From the NCBI GenBank assembly GCA_029204225.1, contig CM055101.1, positions 62,252,171 to 62,316,170 of the forward strand: DNA of 64,000 bases, in the 5' to 3' direction. Numbering within the stretch: position 1 is the first letter of the stretch; each line of letters starts with the position of its first letter. Positions 22,801 to 37,200 of this stretch are shown one piece after another. The notes beneath the pieces were generated by a model that saw only the letters and a program-made list of their open reading frames with translations, searched no databases and was not told where the DNA came from. Made by a program: the position numbers and the translations under genes. This DNA comes from Diphasiastrum complanatum. Lineage: Eukaryota > Streptophyta > Lycopodiopsida > Lycopodiales > Lycopodiaceae.

Positions 22801-25800
22801 TGTGAGAACTCGTAACATTTAAACTATGCTCAGGAATAATAGTGTATAATCATATCAATCGAAAAATGCGGCAACTTGTAACTGTCCGCAAAAGAATGAG
22901 CATAGTTCAACTATGCAGGTCTCAACCTTCTTTAGAGAAAGGCTAAAGCCTTGATTGAGAAGAAGAAAGAATAACTTTGCAGCATCATGCCATAAGCACT
23001 CTTCTAAATGCTAGATTGTATCAAAGCAACGAGGTAATAATATCACATTTATCTAGTATTGTTTATAAACTACTTTCACAAGTCTCTGTCAACAAAGAGC
23101 ATGGAAGCCATTTTCTGTAAAGATCAAGAACCTGACGGACACAAGCGAGTAACTCTCATCTAAAAAGCAAACAGCATACTGGTTCAATCTTTTCACTGAG
23201 CATCCAAAAATGATGAGAAGACCTGAATATCTGTAAACCGTTGCTTGGACCATTGCAGACACTGGAATTGATGAAAGTCATAAAGTTCGTACCCCGGTCC
23301 CACCCATGCCAGACCCTCTGCCTTCACTTCCTTTTCGAGAGCAGCCTGAGCTGCTCTCACACTGGCAGAGTGAATTTCTCCTAACTTTTTTGGCGATATG
23401 GGCTTCACGCCTTGAGATATGTAGGACCCCTCCTTGCTGTCTTGCTCTCTTCCATTGTGTGCATCAGAGATTCTAATACCCGTTGCTTCCATCGAAGTTT
23501 CATATGTAGCACGATAAGCACCTTTAGCATTATTCAAAATAGCTGAAATTCTATCAATATTCATATGGAGAATTTTATCACATTTTTGTTGAATGTACTC
23601 TTGCATCTGCCCTTTTGCTTCACCATAAAGTCGACTACCACGATGTGGTCCAACTAGAGTCTCATACCTGGAAAACATATTTGCAATCATAAAGTGCATT
23701 ATTATGCTATCCAAGGACAGTCCCCGTAGGGAACCAACAGGCTTGAAGCTTTAAAAAGAGTTCAAAAAGTACACTGCTACAAGATAATTGAAATTAATAC
23801 AGTTATAGAGAGAGTCAATATCTCTCTATGAATAATATAAAACTCACAATAAGAAAAAAAAAACATTTCAGGATGAAAAACTAACCCTTGTAACGCATCC
23901 TTTATTGCTTTGGTGCAATGATTCTGAAGATCAGCTTCACGCATGGGGAGCTGCAAGTTAGCAATAGCTTTTTCTGCAGTATTCCTTAACCCTTCACTAA
24001 GAAGCACAAGTACCTCTTTAACACGACGGTCGTTTTCCTCCCTATACATGGAAAAAAATTTCTCCAGTCATCTCATGAAAAGCTTACAATGGGCATTGAA
24101 ACCAGCAAGTTGCAAAAGTTACATATTAACCAATTCTCAGACTGAATAAACACGAGCTTTTGCTTACTACTACAGAAAATTTAACACAATGTGCAAATCA
24201 TGAAAGCTCGAGCAAGGTAATCCTCAGTTATTGGGCATTGGGAAGTCCACATAAGTACACAAGAGTTATGCGCACAATGGCAACATAACACTAAAAACAC
24301 ATGAAAACAGCATCCCCTGTCGTGAAACAATAATCTTTGGAAAAAACAGGTCAAAACAATTGAAATCAGACCACCACATGTGTGCCATAGATGCAGCACA
24401 AGGCAATATATTCCCATTCCGAAACAGAACGTGTTCCGTTCCAAACATGCCAAATAAAAAATTCATAATTATTTAACAAAGGCAAAAAAAAAAGTTATTT
24501 CATTTAGTATCATGCTCCAACTAATTTGGGTCTGAATGGGTTTCTAAGGTTTAGACTATTGACCTGAAATCTGCATTATTAAAGTAGCCTGCTATGAAAG
24601 CCTTGCCTAGAAGACATCTTGTTGGAATATTTTATCAAATACAAAAAAGACTTGCAATTATTGCAAATATAGTCTATTTCAAAAAAAAGAGAATGATAGT
24701 CTATCTATCATTTTGTGATATTTGTTGACATATTCTCAGAAGAGCAAAGATTTTTCCAAGAATGTTCTCAACAAAATGCCTGTTCGTTGCAGCTACCTCT
24801 GTTAACAAGCTACTACAAACTATGCTAAACTAACTGGCCTCCGCTGGAGTTAACTTGAAACTTGGCAAATTCGCAGTAGAGCTTATAACATAGTAACAAA
24901 AAAAACTTCCAGCCTGAGTTGCAGAGGATCACGATCCGCTGCAACAGTGATCCGGATTGTGTGATCCAGGACCAGAAATGTGGTCCCGGATCGCAAAAAA
25001 AATTGCAAATTTTGTTATGTGAGCTGATTCACATCTTTGTAGCAAGCTACAAGATGGGAGCTTATGCGTTATAACCGTTGTCAAGTTTGATGTCATTCAG
25101 TACAGTTTCATATGATTTCATTCACACAATACAAATTCGATTGAAAACCAGAATAGAGAATCACTTAATGGCCCAAAGCCTTGGCAAACTAGATAAATGA
25201 ACTGCTCTCATAAAAACCTTTCATTTGATACCCATTTTGGCACCCAAAAAAAAAATTTCGTTCCGGGAAACCCTAATGGGAAATCCCGGATCACGTTCCG
25301 AAACATGATACGGAACGCATTCCGGATCTCATTCCGAAACGTGGCCTGCATCCTTGCTTCCAGCATAGTAACAATAAAAGTTTAAGCAAAACATTAATTT
25401 AATAAAAATAGAAATAATTGCGTTCTAGGTTCCGAAACATGGTTGCAGCTGAAGCCATTCCGCTCTCTCTGAAAACATGTGTCAGCAATGGCAAATGGAA
25501 TGGCAGCCTCGTAAAATAGATGTGATCCTTACGTATTTGTGGTAGCTCGGAAGATGTTCAAAGAGACCAAGGGAGTGGGAGTCAATCTTGTCTCAAGGTT
25601 ATGGTAAAGTTTAATCATGTCCACATAATTTGATTCAAGGGGAATCAAGCTATTTGAGCATAAGGAAGTCAAGGTATTGGATGGTGATATGTTGCACTCA
25701 TGGTGGTCACGCATATGCACTAAAGGGACATGAAGACAAAAGCAAGACATTGGGAAGTCGTATGAAACAGGTTCATATGAAAAGGATCGACATACAAAGG

Positions 25801-28800
25801 AATTTTACATCATCGTACGAAGGAAGTTCTTCATTACTCTACATCAAGTTATGAAGACATTGAGATCAAAGTTGATCATGGATTGTATATCAAAATTGAA
25901 GACCTTCATTACATGAATATCATGGAGGATATACATGCATATTTATACTATGCCCAGTTGTTTTTATTAAGAATGTAAACATTAAGGGGAGTGTTAGAGT
26001 TAATGTTCACAATCTTACCCGTAATGTTGTCATCTAGGGTTAATTAGGATTATTGGGTGGGCCATGCCTACGTGCTAATTCTAGGGGCTTTTACCTATAT
26101 TCAGTGAAGTCAAATTATAATTTAGTTAGACTCGAGTTCGAGATTCTAGTGCTTGATTTGGAGCACAAGTTTTTTCTATAGATAGGTGTTGGGTGCTTTT
26201 ACCTTATATGGAGACATCAATTAGGCAGTTGCTTTTTGGTTTTTTTAGATTGCTTTGCGTTTTGGCATAGACTATTGTACATAAGTATGTAGCGCGCCCT
26301 AGTTCATTTGCAATGGGACATAGCTAGAATACATCTTACCATTATGCTCATCATTGTTGTTTGTGTTCTCTTCCATGTATTTGTATGGCTATTGTCTAAC
26401 AACAATCTTGTCTTGGGTAACTTGTATGAATCAACATTGCACCAAGAGACACTGCATATAATCTACACAAGACACCACAGGTCACATGATCCATTTTGTT
26501 GCTCCATATCCAACATGTCAAGTGCTCAACGACAGTCAAATAGATGTATCACATCAGTCGTCACTTCAACTTCCACAACCATCACGTCATTCTTCCATAC
26601 ATATTACATCAGTCATCACTCCCACTTCCACAACCATCACGTCATTCTTCCATCCTCATCAACCTACTTCTTAGATTCAGTACACTCAATGAGCAGCACT
26701 CGTTCCTTGGCTTCTAGTATAGTTTTATTCAATGGCTCCATTTTAACCATATATGCTTCTTTAGTTAGTTTAGGAGACATTTTACATTCTCCTTTGATAT
26801 AACACACACTTTACATGTACTTTTCAATCTTACGTACCTGCTTTCTTTCTTTCTTTCTCTCTCCTTCTGTTTAATTTTTCGGTCTTATGTATGTATATGT
26901 GCCATAAAGACATTACTAAATCATTCTCTTTCTTTCATCCCCGTTGCCAAAATCCCAAACCCTCTAGCTTGTACTCAAAACCCTATAAGAAAGAACCCCC
27001 GAACCCTAAACCCCAAACCCTAAAAACTCTAACCCCTTTGTCACTCTAAGGCAGGTAACTGTTCAAACAGGGTTTATTTTGAAAATAAAACTCCATTCTT
27101 TACAAAAAGAAGATTAAAAATCGATACATACCCATTCAAAATGTTGTTCAATAAGTATATGTATAATCTTCTTTAAGTTATAGAACTATGATACATAAAT
27201 GATGAAAAATATATTATGCTACTCTCTCCATTCAAACTCCATCATATATCTTGTCCCAGCAGTACAACTTTGACCATTTGAAGCTATATATATGGATAAG
27301 AATCATAACTGCAGTGCATACTCAATTTCATCATTGGCAAACACCTCATGATAAAATACAATAAGTTCACCTGTAATAAGGTTTCATACGAGCTAACTTT
27401 ACACCAAGCTGCCCTTCACATGTCGGGGTCACAAGTCCTTGAGGAACACCCACACATCTTCGCCGACAGTATTCAATAGCCTTACTTTCTGTCACAATAA
27501 GAATATGAAAGCAAAAATCTTAGAGAAACAACGCAAAAATGGGGGCCACCATAAGCCAATTTTATCCGAATTATTTCTTAAAAAAAATTATATTCAAAAA
27601 AATACATAAAGCCAGCAGGTAAAATACATCAGCATTCCTTAAGCATTTATTGTTCATACCAAGAATTTGCCTGAAACCGTGGTACATCTAGATAGAGATG
27701 CTGAGACTTATATAACCTTAGGGGTGAATCAAATATCTACCAGCGAGTACATCATTTAACAATAATTACCTGCAGAAGCTATGACTCGTTCAAGTTGTTC
27801 TGATGTCAAAGCAGATGCAACCAAACCAGACAGTTTTCCTTGAATATTTGAAAATTCAGGTTTATTGGCATCTCTATGGCCAAAAGTATCTCTGCCTTTG
27901 GCGGAAGGTAATACAGATCCCTTTGAAAGGGACTGCATGCATAGCTGAAAATACTGCACTCCACCAGAAAAAGCACCATCTACCATGATATCCATCACGA
28001 CATCTCTTAGTTTTCTGTCTGCATTAAGGGGGAAGTCTTCATTTAGGTAATGCACTAGGAGTGGTATAAGCCGTGCTAAATTTCTCCCAGTCAAATTTCC
28101 ATCCCCTTTTGCAGTCAAATTTCCAAGAACTCCTTGACGAAGTCGCTCAAGATCAGAAAGGTAGCTTGGATGTAGATCACTGTACAGTTCTTTATCGGCA
28201 GCTAAACCCTGGCCACCGTACTGCAGACGTAATGCGTTGAGATCGGCTGGAGTTCGAAGAGTATAGCACCTAATACCTTGAGTGAAAAGCATATCCAAAG
28301 TTCGATCTCCTGTGTGAGCTAGAGCTAAAAGATACTTCTGCAAATAATCCATAGGATTATAGGCAGGCTGTAAGTCTAAATCAAAACCCTGTACCACCCA
28401 TGTAAGCGGTGGAAAATCCAGTGTTTTCAGGAGTAAAAAGGGGTTGACCTCCAGATCTAATGAAGATTGTGTATCTGTAACAAAACAGAAAGTCACATTT
28501 GTTGAAGTAGATATACTTCAAAATTTGTTGACCATTTTATTAGGAATCTTGACAAAACATGGAAAAAATGGGTTTTCAAAGGTGACAGAAGAGCCAAACT
28601 TACCGTACCTGCCCTCGGCACTGTGAAGCCAATTCTGCATATTAAATACTTGAGCTTGCTTAGAAAGGTCAGCAAGGGCACCCACTGATTGTGTATCGCC
28701 TGCAAAATAACAAGTTTAGTTGTTTCAATGACTGCAAATGAGTAAAATGAACAATTTTCTCTCTTTTCCTGAGAAAGACACTTGCAGCTTGAACAATAAC

Positions 28801-31800
28801 AGACATGTGGACTGCATAAACCACCATTTGCATGGAAAGAAAATTCAACATGGCAGGTAGTGCACTTAAATAGCAATCTATAGCAAGAAGGAGCTTCATT
28901 CTATTCGCCAACAAGCTTTGTGAGAGGAGGCTCCTCCCCTTCTATACAACAAGGTAAGAGTCTCCAAGCCAAGCACATAGCACAGATCCCGACAAGTGGT
29001 GCACATGGAGCCCACAAGTCACTAGTCAAGTCAATAGGCCCTAGTCCAACATCTGGTTTCAAGTAAGGTGTGGGACCCAAGGGGTTGGTTCCCTAACATA
29101 GATCCACAATAGTAGTCGCCTTATGAAAGACATTTATCCTAATGCCTTCATTTGGCATTCTTGGGACATCTGCATTCCTTGAAACACTATTCATTTGGAA
29201 CTTTTGTATTTTTAGCTAGTTTTACAATTTATGCCTTGCAATGACTACATTGTTTTTGTTTCTTTTGTAGCCCACATTGAGGGCAATGTTTTTGGGGGAA
29301 GGACAATTCCATACTTCTCTATGTGCATGCCTTGCAACTACTTTTGGGACTCACAACCAAGATGATCAACTAAGTATAAATAGGAGCTATTGACTCTTGT
29401 TTCTCAAGAGTCAGATTATGAGTTTGGTATCCTAAGTTTCTTGTAAGGGAGTTCTATAGTTTCTCGAGTTCTTAGCTGGAGGCTACCTGAGCTATCAGTA
29501 ACCATTGATGCTCATTAAGTTTTCTTAGCTGGAGAATGGTTTGTGGGTGTTGTTTGTTATCTTTATACTTCATTTGATACCAATATATATGATTGAAATC
29601 ATAAAAAAATCTGAAGTAGATCAGGTGGATCCTACCAAGTCAACTATCAAGAGTCGAGACCTCGGTATATAATGAGACATGCTAGAGAACTTAGAAGTAT
29701 CTCAAATTATGATACCCTATTGTCCATTAGGTACCTCACCTCTCTATCTCATCAAGGATGGTGTTGTTTAGAAGATGATCTCATTGATTGCTTTATTGTG
29801 CACTTTGTAACAGTGCCAAAGTTTGGAGCGCCTCATCAAGCTATGTTCATTGTGATACAAGATGTTGCCATGCATATGAGCAAGTTAGCTATTGCAAGTT
29901 TTGTAATCAGTACCTCAGTCAAGATAGGTTGTCAGAAGGACTGATGTTCAAGATTGAACAAGCCGGCTATGTTTGTTGGATGGTCATGATCATGCTTGAG
30001 ACTTTAATTTTATTTGCATATCTGTTAAGAATCACTCCCTAGTAACTGATCCCTAGTTGGAGTAGTTATAGGCTCATAGCATGGTGAGGTCCTAAAGATA
30101 AACAAATTTTGGTCTAAGAAAGTCAATTGACCCATTGCCATGGGGTCCATGTTCATAGAGAAGAGTAGGACGAACTACCTCTACGAGCAAGTTACTCACT
30201 TTGGTTCATTAAAAATATGCTACATGCAAGCAGAGAATGTATGCTAACATACATGCGCCAGAGGATGGTCGGATTACTGGGAGGAGCAAAATCATGTTTC
30301 TGCACCACATGTGTTACAATGTTTTGCAATTAGTGCTATTCAAGGTCACCAAGACAGTTGGACTAAGTTGATCCAAGGATTTAACTGAAAATCCAATACC
30401 AATACTACCAAGGAAAAGGAAAGGACATTGTGGTAACTGACACAATATCTGACTCAGATGAGTGTGGCAATGGTCGGCAAGGGTCTCAGGAAAGAGATCG
30501 TGGTAGCTTAACAAAAAGATCCACGTTGCTAGCACGTGGGGCCTATGATGCGCAAGTTTTCACTGGTCATGCAGGAGACAACTCCGTCTGTTGCCTCTGT
30601 GAAGGCACACACCTAGTTAGCATACACCAAGATAGAAGGTACGTTTAGAAATCATAAGCTCGTGCTAGACATGAATGGACTTCTTTGTCAAATCCTTCAC
30701 ATGTGTCATAAAAGTCCCCACGCAAGGCGTACCCAGGGATGAATCGAGGTTCTGAATTTGTTAAACGACACTAACCCTAAGTCATAGCTACAACAACATG
30801 AAAGAGAGTACGTCCAAAATCTCTTGTCAAGCAAACAAGGTGAAGCAGGTAGCCCCTTTGGATTTATTGTGCTTAAGAAGCGATAACCATGGAAAATCGG
30901 AAGTATCTCTAACGATTTATTTGATGGACTACCAAAGATCGAAGTGCACGTTGGTTGGTAGCAGACCATGAATACCATCCAATAGCAATACTAGGCAACA
31001 GAAAAAAAGCCGCAGCTACACTAGATCATTACATAGAAGTTACTCTAAGATAGTTAAAACACTATGATGCAGCAGAAGCATTAGAGTCGAGAGTGATATT
31101 TCTACTTAGTTTGCCAATGCGCTAGGTCATAGCATTAGCTTTTATTGGCTAATGAGCAATGGAGAATGCCAAGATTACGATTGAATTCATAAACTTCTTA
31201 AAAAGTACCAATTCATAGGCGAGTGATGTCTTCATCTCCCATTGCTTCCACAATATCAATGTCCTCTTAACCAAGGTGTATCCTCAACAATGGAGCCATC
31301 GATTTCATTGGTTGTTGCACATTTCTCTATAACCTCGTGATCCAACTTGAGCGTTCGGCACCACCATCAAGCATTTTTATCTCTTCAAAATGGATTAGCA
31401 TCTCTTCTTTGGTCTAATAGTTCACTCAAGACCTCTTCCACCATCACCTCATTAAACTCCATACTGCTTAGTTTTATTTTGCTCAACTAATGCAAATTGC
31501 AAAGCTCTCTATAGCAAACAAACTTCCTTACCTAATTGGTCTCCATAGCAAAAGTAAAAAATACAAAAGTAAAATAAAAGGAGCAAAGTCTCACTCACCA
31601 CCCAACCATGAATGTCCAGCGACCTATTGTATCTGACATTCTCCCTTGAACCCACTAAAGCACTATGAAAAAGGGTGCACAGAGTGGTCTGTTGCACAAG
31701 TTAACTGCCAACAAACTTCTAGGAAGAAAGATTTTGCACCAACGATCACCTAAACTTTAAAGGTAGTGGACTGATCACCCATTTCTCTCCCACACCTTTT

Positions 31801-34173
31801 GTTCCCTGTTACGAATGTTCCTAATAAATGTGAGGATCTCCCTTGCGTGAGATGGGTCCACCCAATAAAACTGTCCTAAGTCCTCAAATACCAAATCAAG
31901 ACAATGGCAAGAACAATGAACAACAATGTCCAAAACAACCTCTTGTCTCAAGTGGCTGTAGATCTATTGTATTCACAAAACAAAATCGCACCAACAACAT
32001 ATCTCACCCAAAAAGCAATAATCAATCATGTCCAACCAGCCATCACAAAATATAGACCACCCATACATATCCCATTTTGCTTTAACAACCTGAAATTTGG
32101 GTTTTGATATCATAAATAGGTTGACCACAATGTTGAACGGAAGTGTCTTTGCAAAGATGAGTAACCTAAACACGAGTCTTCCTTCTTGACTCTGTTGTTT
32201 CTCCCATATTATTACCAAACCACTATTATGAACATAATCACAGATGTTGATATCAAATGAAGAACAATGGCTAAAGCCCTACAAGCAATAGCTAAGCATA
32301 GACAGCAATATTTGTTAGCAGAGAATGAATGCAGTGAATCTTGTATCTAATGTCTAGCCCTATATATACTATCTAGAGGCCCTTAGTGGAACCTTCTAGA
32401 AATTAGGGCAACTAAGGGTACTTGGGTCCCATAAGGACATGCCCTTAATGGTAATGGCCCAGTACCTATAGTTATCCCAATTAGGGCCAATTACTAATTA
32501 GGGTTAGCTTAGGTGAGTTCATAAAACTCCCCAACTTTAAAAAACATTGCCCACAATGTTTGGGCTAAAAAGAACCCTAAAAGGTGAAGAATGTTGGTGA
32601 TATGTCTGCCACCAAGAGCAAGCACGGCCGAGAAGGTAAGTGGTAGCCAACATAATCATATCGGCATCAGAATGTTGATAAAGCTCAAATAAGAAGCGAG
32701 TGCATGTAACCAATCGGAATCTTCAATGTCCCCAGATTTCCCAGAATAAAAAGGAAGTAAAGATGAGGCCAATTGTTGTTGTAGTCGAGATAATGATTGG
32801 TGTAAGGGAGTCCAAATATCCATAAGGAAATGAAAAAATGGAAAACAACTACGACGTGGAAGGAAAAGAATAGCCACGAGGTGTATAAGAATAATAAAGA
32901 AAATTGGAAAACTATAATAAACAAAACACAAAGAGAAGATCCAAAAAAGGGATGTAAAAATAAATAAAATGTAAACAAAACGAACGAAAGAGAAAAAATA
33001 ATAATAATAAGGTAAAGAATTGTTTTTTTTTTTTGAGAGGATTGAAAAAGAAACGACCTGAACAATTAAGAAGGCAAATGAGAATCAAGTAAGTTAAAAC
33101 CAAAAATTTAACGAGCAAAAGTGGAAATGACGAGAATTTTTGTTTAACGAGATCACAAGAAAACAAAAACACAAAGAAGATCGGAATGGATCCGGCAGGT
33201 TGAGAAATGGAAATGGAAATGGAAATGTTTGGGTTTTTGTTTTTGTTTTTGATGGATCATACGAAAAACAAGCAGAAACAAAATAAACTCAGGATAGGAA
33301 AGAAAACGTAATGTAAATTCTTTTTGTTTTTAGAATGGACCAAAACAACTAAAAACGAACGAAAAGAAACGATTTGTAAAAGGTTATGAGAGGATGGGAG
33401 GTGTAGGGGGTAGGTAGGGAGGTAAGCAGGCAGGCGGAGCGAGGCCTGAGGGCAGGCGGGGGTGGATGGCGGGCTGACGGTTGACGCCGGCGGGATAGGC
33501 GGGGGGCGGATGGCGGGCTGACAACGGGAAGGAGACAGGGAACAAGGGCAGGAGTGACAGGACAGAGCGGGGGTCAATGCGCAGAGCAAGCACAGGCGTG
33601 GGTTGAGGGAGGCGGGAGGCGGATGGCAGGCTGACGGCCCGAGGGCCTGAGGTGGATCTGACTACGTGAGGAGAGCTTATCTGAGCGGAGGAAAACAACA
33701 GGTAGGGAGGCGGTTGACAGCAGGAGCGAGGCGGCTGACAGCATATGATCAGATGAGCAGATGGAATCTGTGGTGCTGGCTCAAAGAGATAGAAGAGCAA
33801 CGATCAGAAGAGAGCGAGAAAGATGGACCATTGGAGAGAGGGTAGCAACAAAGAGACAGATGAAAGAGAGAAGGTTGGAGCAGCGATGAGTGATCGAGGG
33901 TTGATTGTAGTCCCCTCAAAGGAAGATCCTGCAACCTGCAACTAAATTCAGAACAAAAAATTTGAAAATCCAATCAATCTGAAAAGAAACCGAAAAGGGG
34001 AAATCACTTCCCAATTGCTCAGGAAAGTGCTCAGGCAGCTGGAAAAATTTCAGCAGCTGGAAAAATCTAAAAAATAAAAATAAATAAAAATCCAGGTGCG
34101 ATCTGGGGAGGTACGGACTGGTGGAGGTGCGGATTGGGGAGGTGCGATCTGGGGGAGGTCGTATCTGGTGCAG

Positions 34174-34232
<59 letters not shown>

Positions 34233-37200
34233 TTGCTTTCGTCGTCGTAGATCCTGCAAAAAAAAAATTTAGCTAACCGGAAAGTGCTCTGATACCATGT
34301 TATGAACATAATCACAGGTGTTGATATCAAATGAAGAACGATGACTAAAGCCCTACAAGCAATAGCTAAGCATAGACAAGAGATCTCCCACGAAGAGCCC
34401 AAGCAATACCTATTAGCAGAGAATGAATACAGTGAATCTTGTATCTAATGTCTAGCCCTATATATACTATCTAGAGGCCCTTAGTGGAACATTCTAGAAA
34501 TTAGGGCAACTATTGGTACTTGGGTCCCATAAGGACATGCCCTTAATGGTAATGGCCCAGTACCTACAGATATCCCAATTAGGGCCAATTAGTAATTAGG
34601 GTTAGCTTAGGTGAGTTCATAAAACTCCACCCTTGCAGTTCTCTTTTTGTACTCCAACGAACTGTGTGTTTCACTCAATGCAATGCCTTTACACTCGAAC
34701 TCATTGCCTTGAGTTGTTTAGTTAAATTTTTTCAAAAAGCTTTCCTTCAAAAGTGCTATAGACATGGGAAACGCATCCACAACTTTTTTCAGATTTCTTG
34801 CCACGTAAGCTTTGACTCTATCATTCTTGTCAAACATCTAGAATATGATTTTGTGCAGTACTTGCACTTTATTTCTTTGTCACCTTTGCCTACTTTTGTA
34901 CGTACTTGACAATCCCATCATGATCTCACGTTGCATATGCTTTTACCATCTAACCACAATTAAAATAAATTCCACTCCAAAACCCTGTCAGAAACTGATC
35001 AAGTGTAGTCATAACATATTACAATTATTATGCATGCCAATTGTCTAAGCAGAGTTCCAAAGCCTGCAATTTTACATGCAATCTTTAAGCAAAACAAAAC
35101 AGATTTTTTTGTCTGCACTTTTAGTCGCATTTCCTGGGACAGTCAAAGTCTGCAGAGATTACTCTCAACTCGAGTGCAGGGTCTCAAATTTGACAAGGTA
35201 ATCAAACTCTTGATCTTGAGTCATCTTGGAATCTCACAAGGTAATCAAACTCTTGATCTTGAGTCATCTTGGAATCTCAGCACCATCCGTGGCAGTCAGC
35301 TCAGCAACTTTGAGAATCTTGATCTCGAGTCAAGATTTCTCAGCACCTTCTGTTGCATTCATCATTCATCTTGAGAAATCTTGAGAATTGATCTTGAATC
35401 AAGATATCAGCTCGGCACCTTCAGTGACGTCCATCTTCAGAAATCTTGATCTTGAATCAAGTTGTCAACTCAGCACCCTCCAATGTTTTGAGGGCCGATT
35501 CGAATCGGCGGTTCGAATCGGCTGATTCGAACAGCTAAATTCTATTCAAAATATGTAATACGACCTGATACAACCCATTTCAGTATGTTTCCAACCTGTT
35601 ACTACCTTTTGCAACCCATTTCAGTATCATTACAGTTCAAACTTCAGTGTTCCATTCTATGATCTATCCCCTTTTCACCCAATACTCTTCACCCAGTAGA
35701 CTGGTATCTGGTACAATATGCTAACAAAACATCCATAACAAGAAATGAAACATGGGAGGTGATCTTCGTCAAAGAAACATGAGTATATGAGCTGCAACTG
35801 CTTTGAATCTGAACAAATCAGATTATAATTAGAAGCATTCTGAATTTTCTATGCACATATATAGGGAATCAAAAAATCTTGGTACACAGCATCTAGCCTA
35901 CATTCACACAAGTATAGATTACAACCATACAGTTATCCATATATTGTTGTTACCAGATAACTGTATGTTTATTACAATGATCAGAAAATTGATTCAACCT
36001 TTTTTAACCCTAAACCTTAAAACCGATTCGAAAACTTTTCCGATTCGAACCGGCCGATTCGAACCGCGATTCGTTGTTCGAATCGGTGATTCGTGAAACA
36101 TTGGCACCCTCTATGGCGTCCAACTCAATGGCTTCTTGCATCTTGGGTCTAAGTTGTCAACTTGGTACCTCTGTGGTATCCAACTCAAGGTCTTCTAACC
36201 TTGAGTCAACTTGTCAACTCGGCACCCTCCGTGGTGTCCAACTCAACGTCTCCTAAAATATTGAGTCAAATCTTGACAAACCTTCAGTCAACTCGTAATT
36301 AGCCTTAATCCGTCCCAATTCGGACTTATTGACAATTTCCACACGTGCAAACAAGCTCAAGGAGAATTGCAACATTTCACAACCAATTACAAACAATTGT
36401 ATGAACAGAGGGTTTCACTTGAATCATGCGAGCTAACATGGTGGTCTGTAAGCGTGAAATGCTGGCCCAGTGTGAGGAGGAGAGGCCTGTACACCATCTC
36501 TCAACTGCATACAAGGCTGATGGGTGACGATGGTGTCAAAAAATCTGCACTTACTCGGGGTGTCCCGAATAGACTTACGGAAGCAGAGTCTCTCCAACTG
36601 AACTAGGGAAGAATGACCCTTCCTGAGTCTAGAAGTAGCCGCTGGCCTCATACTGAAGGTAGGACCAGAGAAGAGCCCACCCAGGTAAGTGTATGAAGAA
36701 ACTACCTCTAGGAGCTGTCCATCAAAGATAAGCTCCTGGCGCTGCATGAAGGCCGAGGTATTGAAGACCATGATTTTGGTCTTCGAGAGATTCATCCCTA
36801 AGTACAAAAGGTGTGTAAGCAATCCAACTGTCTCTGTAATCCCTCTCTGGTATGAGAGACTAGTACCACATCATCCCACATAGAGAAGGATGGCAATCAG
36901 AATGTCACCAAGCCTACAACCGTCCCCGCCACACTGAGAGATGACTTGCTCCAGCTCATCAATGTATAGTCCAAAGAGAACTGGTGAAAGAGAGCACCCC
37001 TACTTAACCCCAATAGTGCTCCAGATCTGCTCAGAAATGCCACTACCATGACGAAAGCAACCCAAAACCCTCTCATAGAGAACCATGACAGCTAGAAGAA
37101 TATCCGTCGAAAAACCCAGGTTGCGGAGTCTCTGGATAAGTAGAGAACGTGGGACAGAGTCAAAGGCTTTCCTGAAGTCCACAAAACAACAGTAAACCTT

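Larger units (their letters stand above)
22705..24913 (-). other. Small GBP introns 7 and 6 and the start of intron 5
   Basis: Between exons 8, 7 and 6 and the first small hAT element there is only intronic sequence (exons listed separately). At 24412-24448 a GTTCCGTTCCAAACATG motif resembles ends seen near 25300 and 25430, perhaps a relic of a related miniature element. Confidence 0.45.
32224..34628 (-). mobile_element. Non-autonomous LTR retrotransposon (LARD/TRIM-like, 2.4 kb)
   Basis: Two similar LTRs (32224-32530 and 34298-34628) flank 1.77 kb without gag or pol. The primer-binding site beside the upper LTR (TGGTATCAGAGC on the minus strand, 34286-34297) fixes the orientation. A purine-rich AGTTGGGGAG lies before the lower LTR. 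With no enzymes it would depend on another element's proteins. The LTRs differ by an indel of about 25 bp and several substitutions. Confidence 0.85.

Noticed and set aside
24412-25445. Additional miniature elements with CATGTTTCGGAAC-like ends
   Set aside because: Three similar end motifs (24412, 25290, 25430) were seen, but no matched pair with a target duplication apart from 24914-25356.
26995-27030. Telomere or chromosome end
   Set aside because: Only a few degenerate CCCTAAA units inside a GBP intron.
29672-30042. Two overlapping frames of 80-90 codons as a gene
   Set aside because: No domain, and they lie in the GBP intron in AT-rich DNA where such frames occur by chance.
33257-33800. 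Proline-rich minus-strand reading frames
   Set aside because: Low-complexity GC-rich sequence inside a non-coding LTR element; no start context, domain or codon signal.
35195-35280. CRISPR-like direct repeat
   Set aside because: Adjacent minisatellite units without spacers, in a plant-type nuclear sequence.
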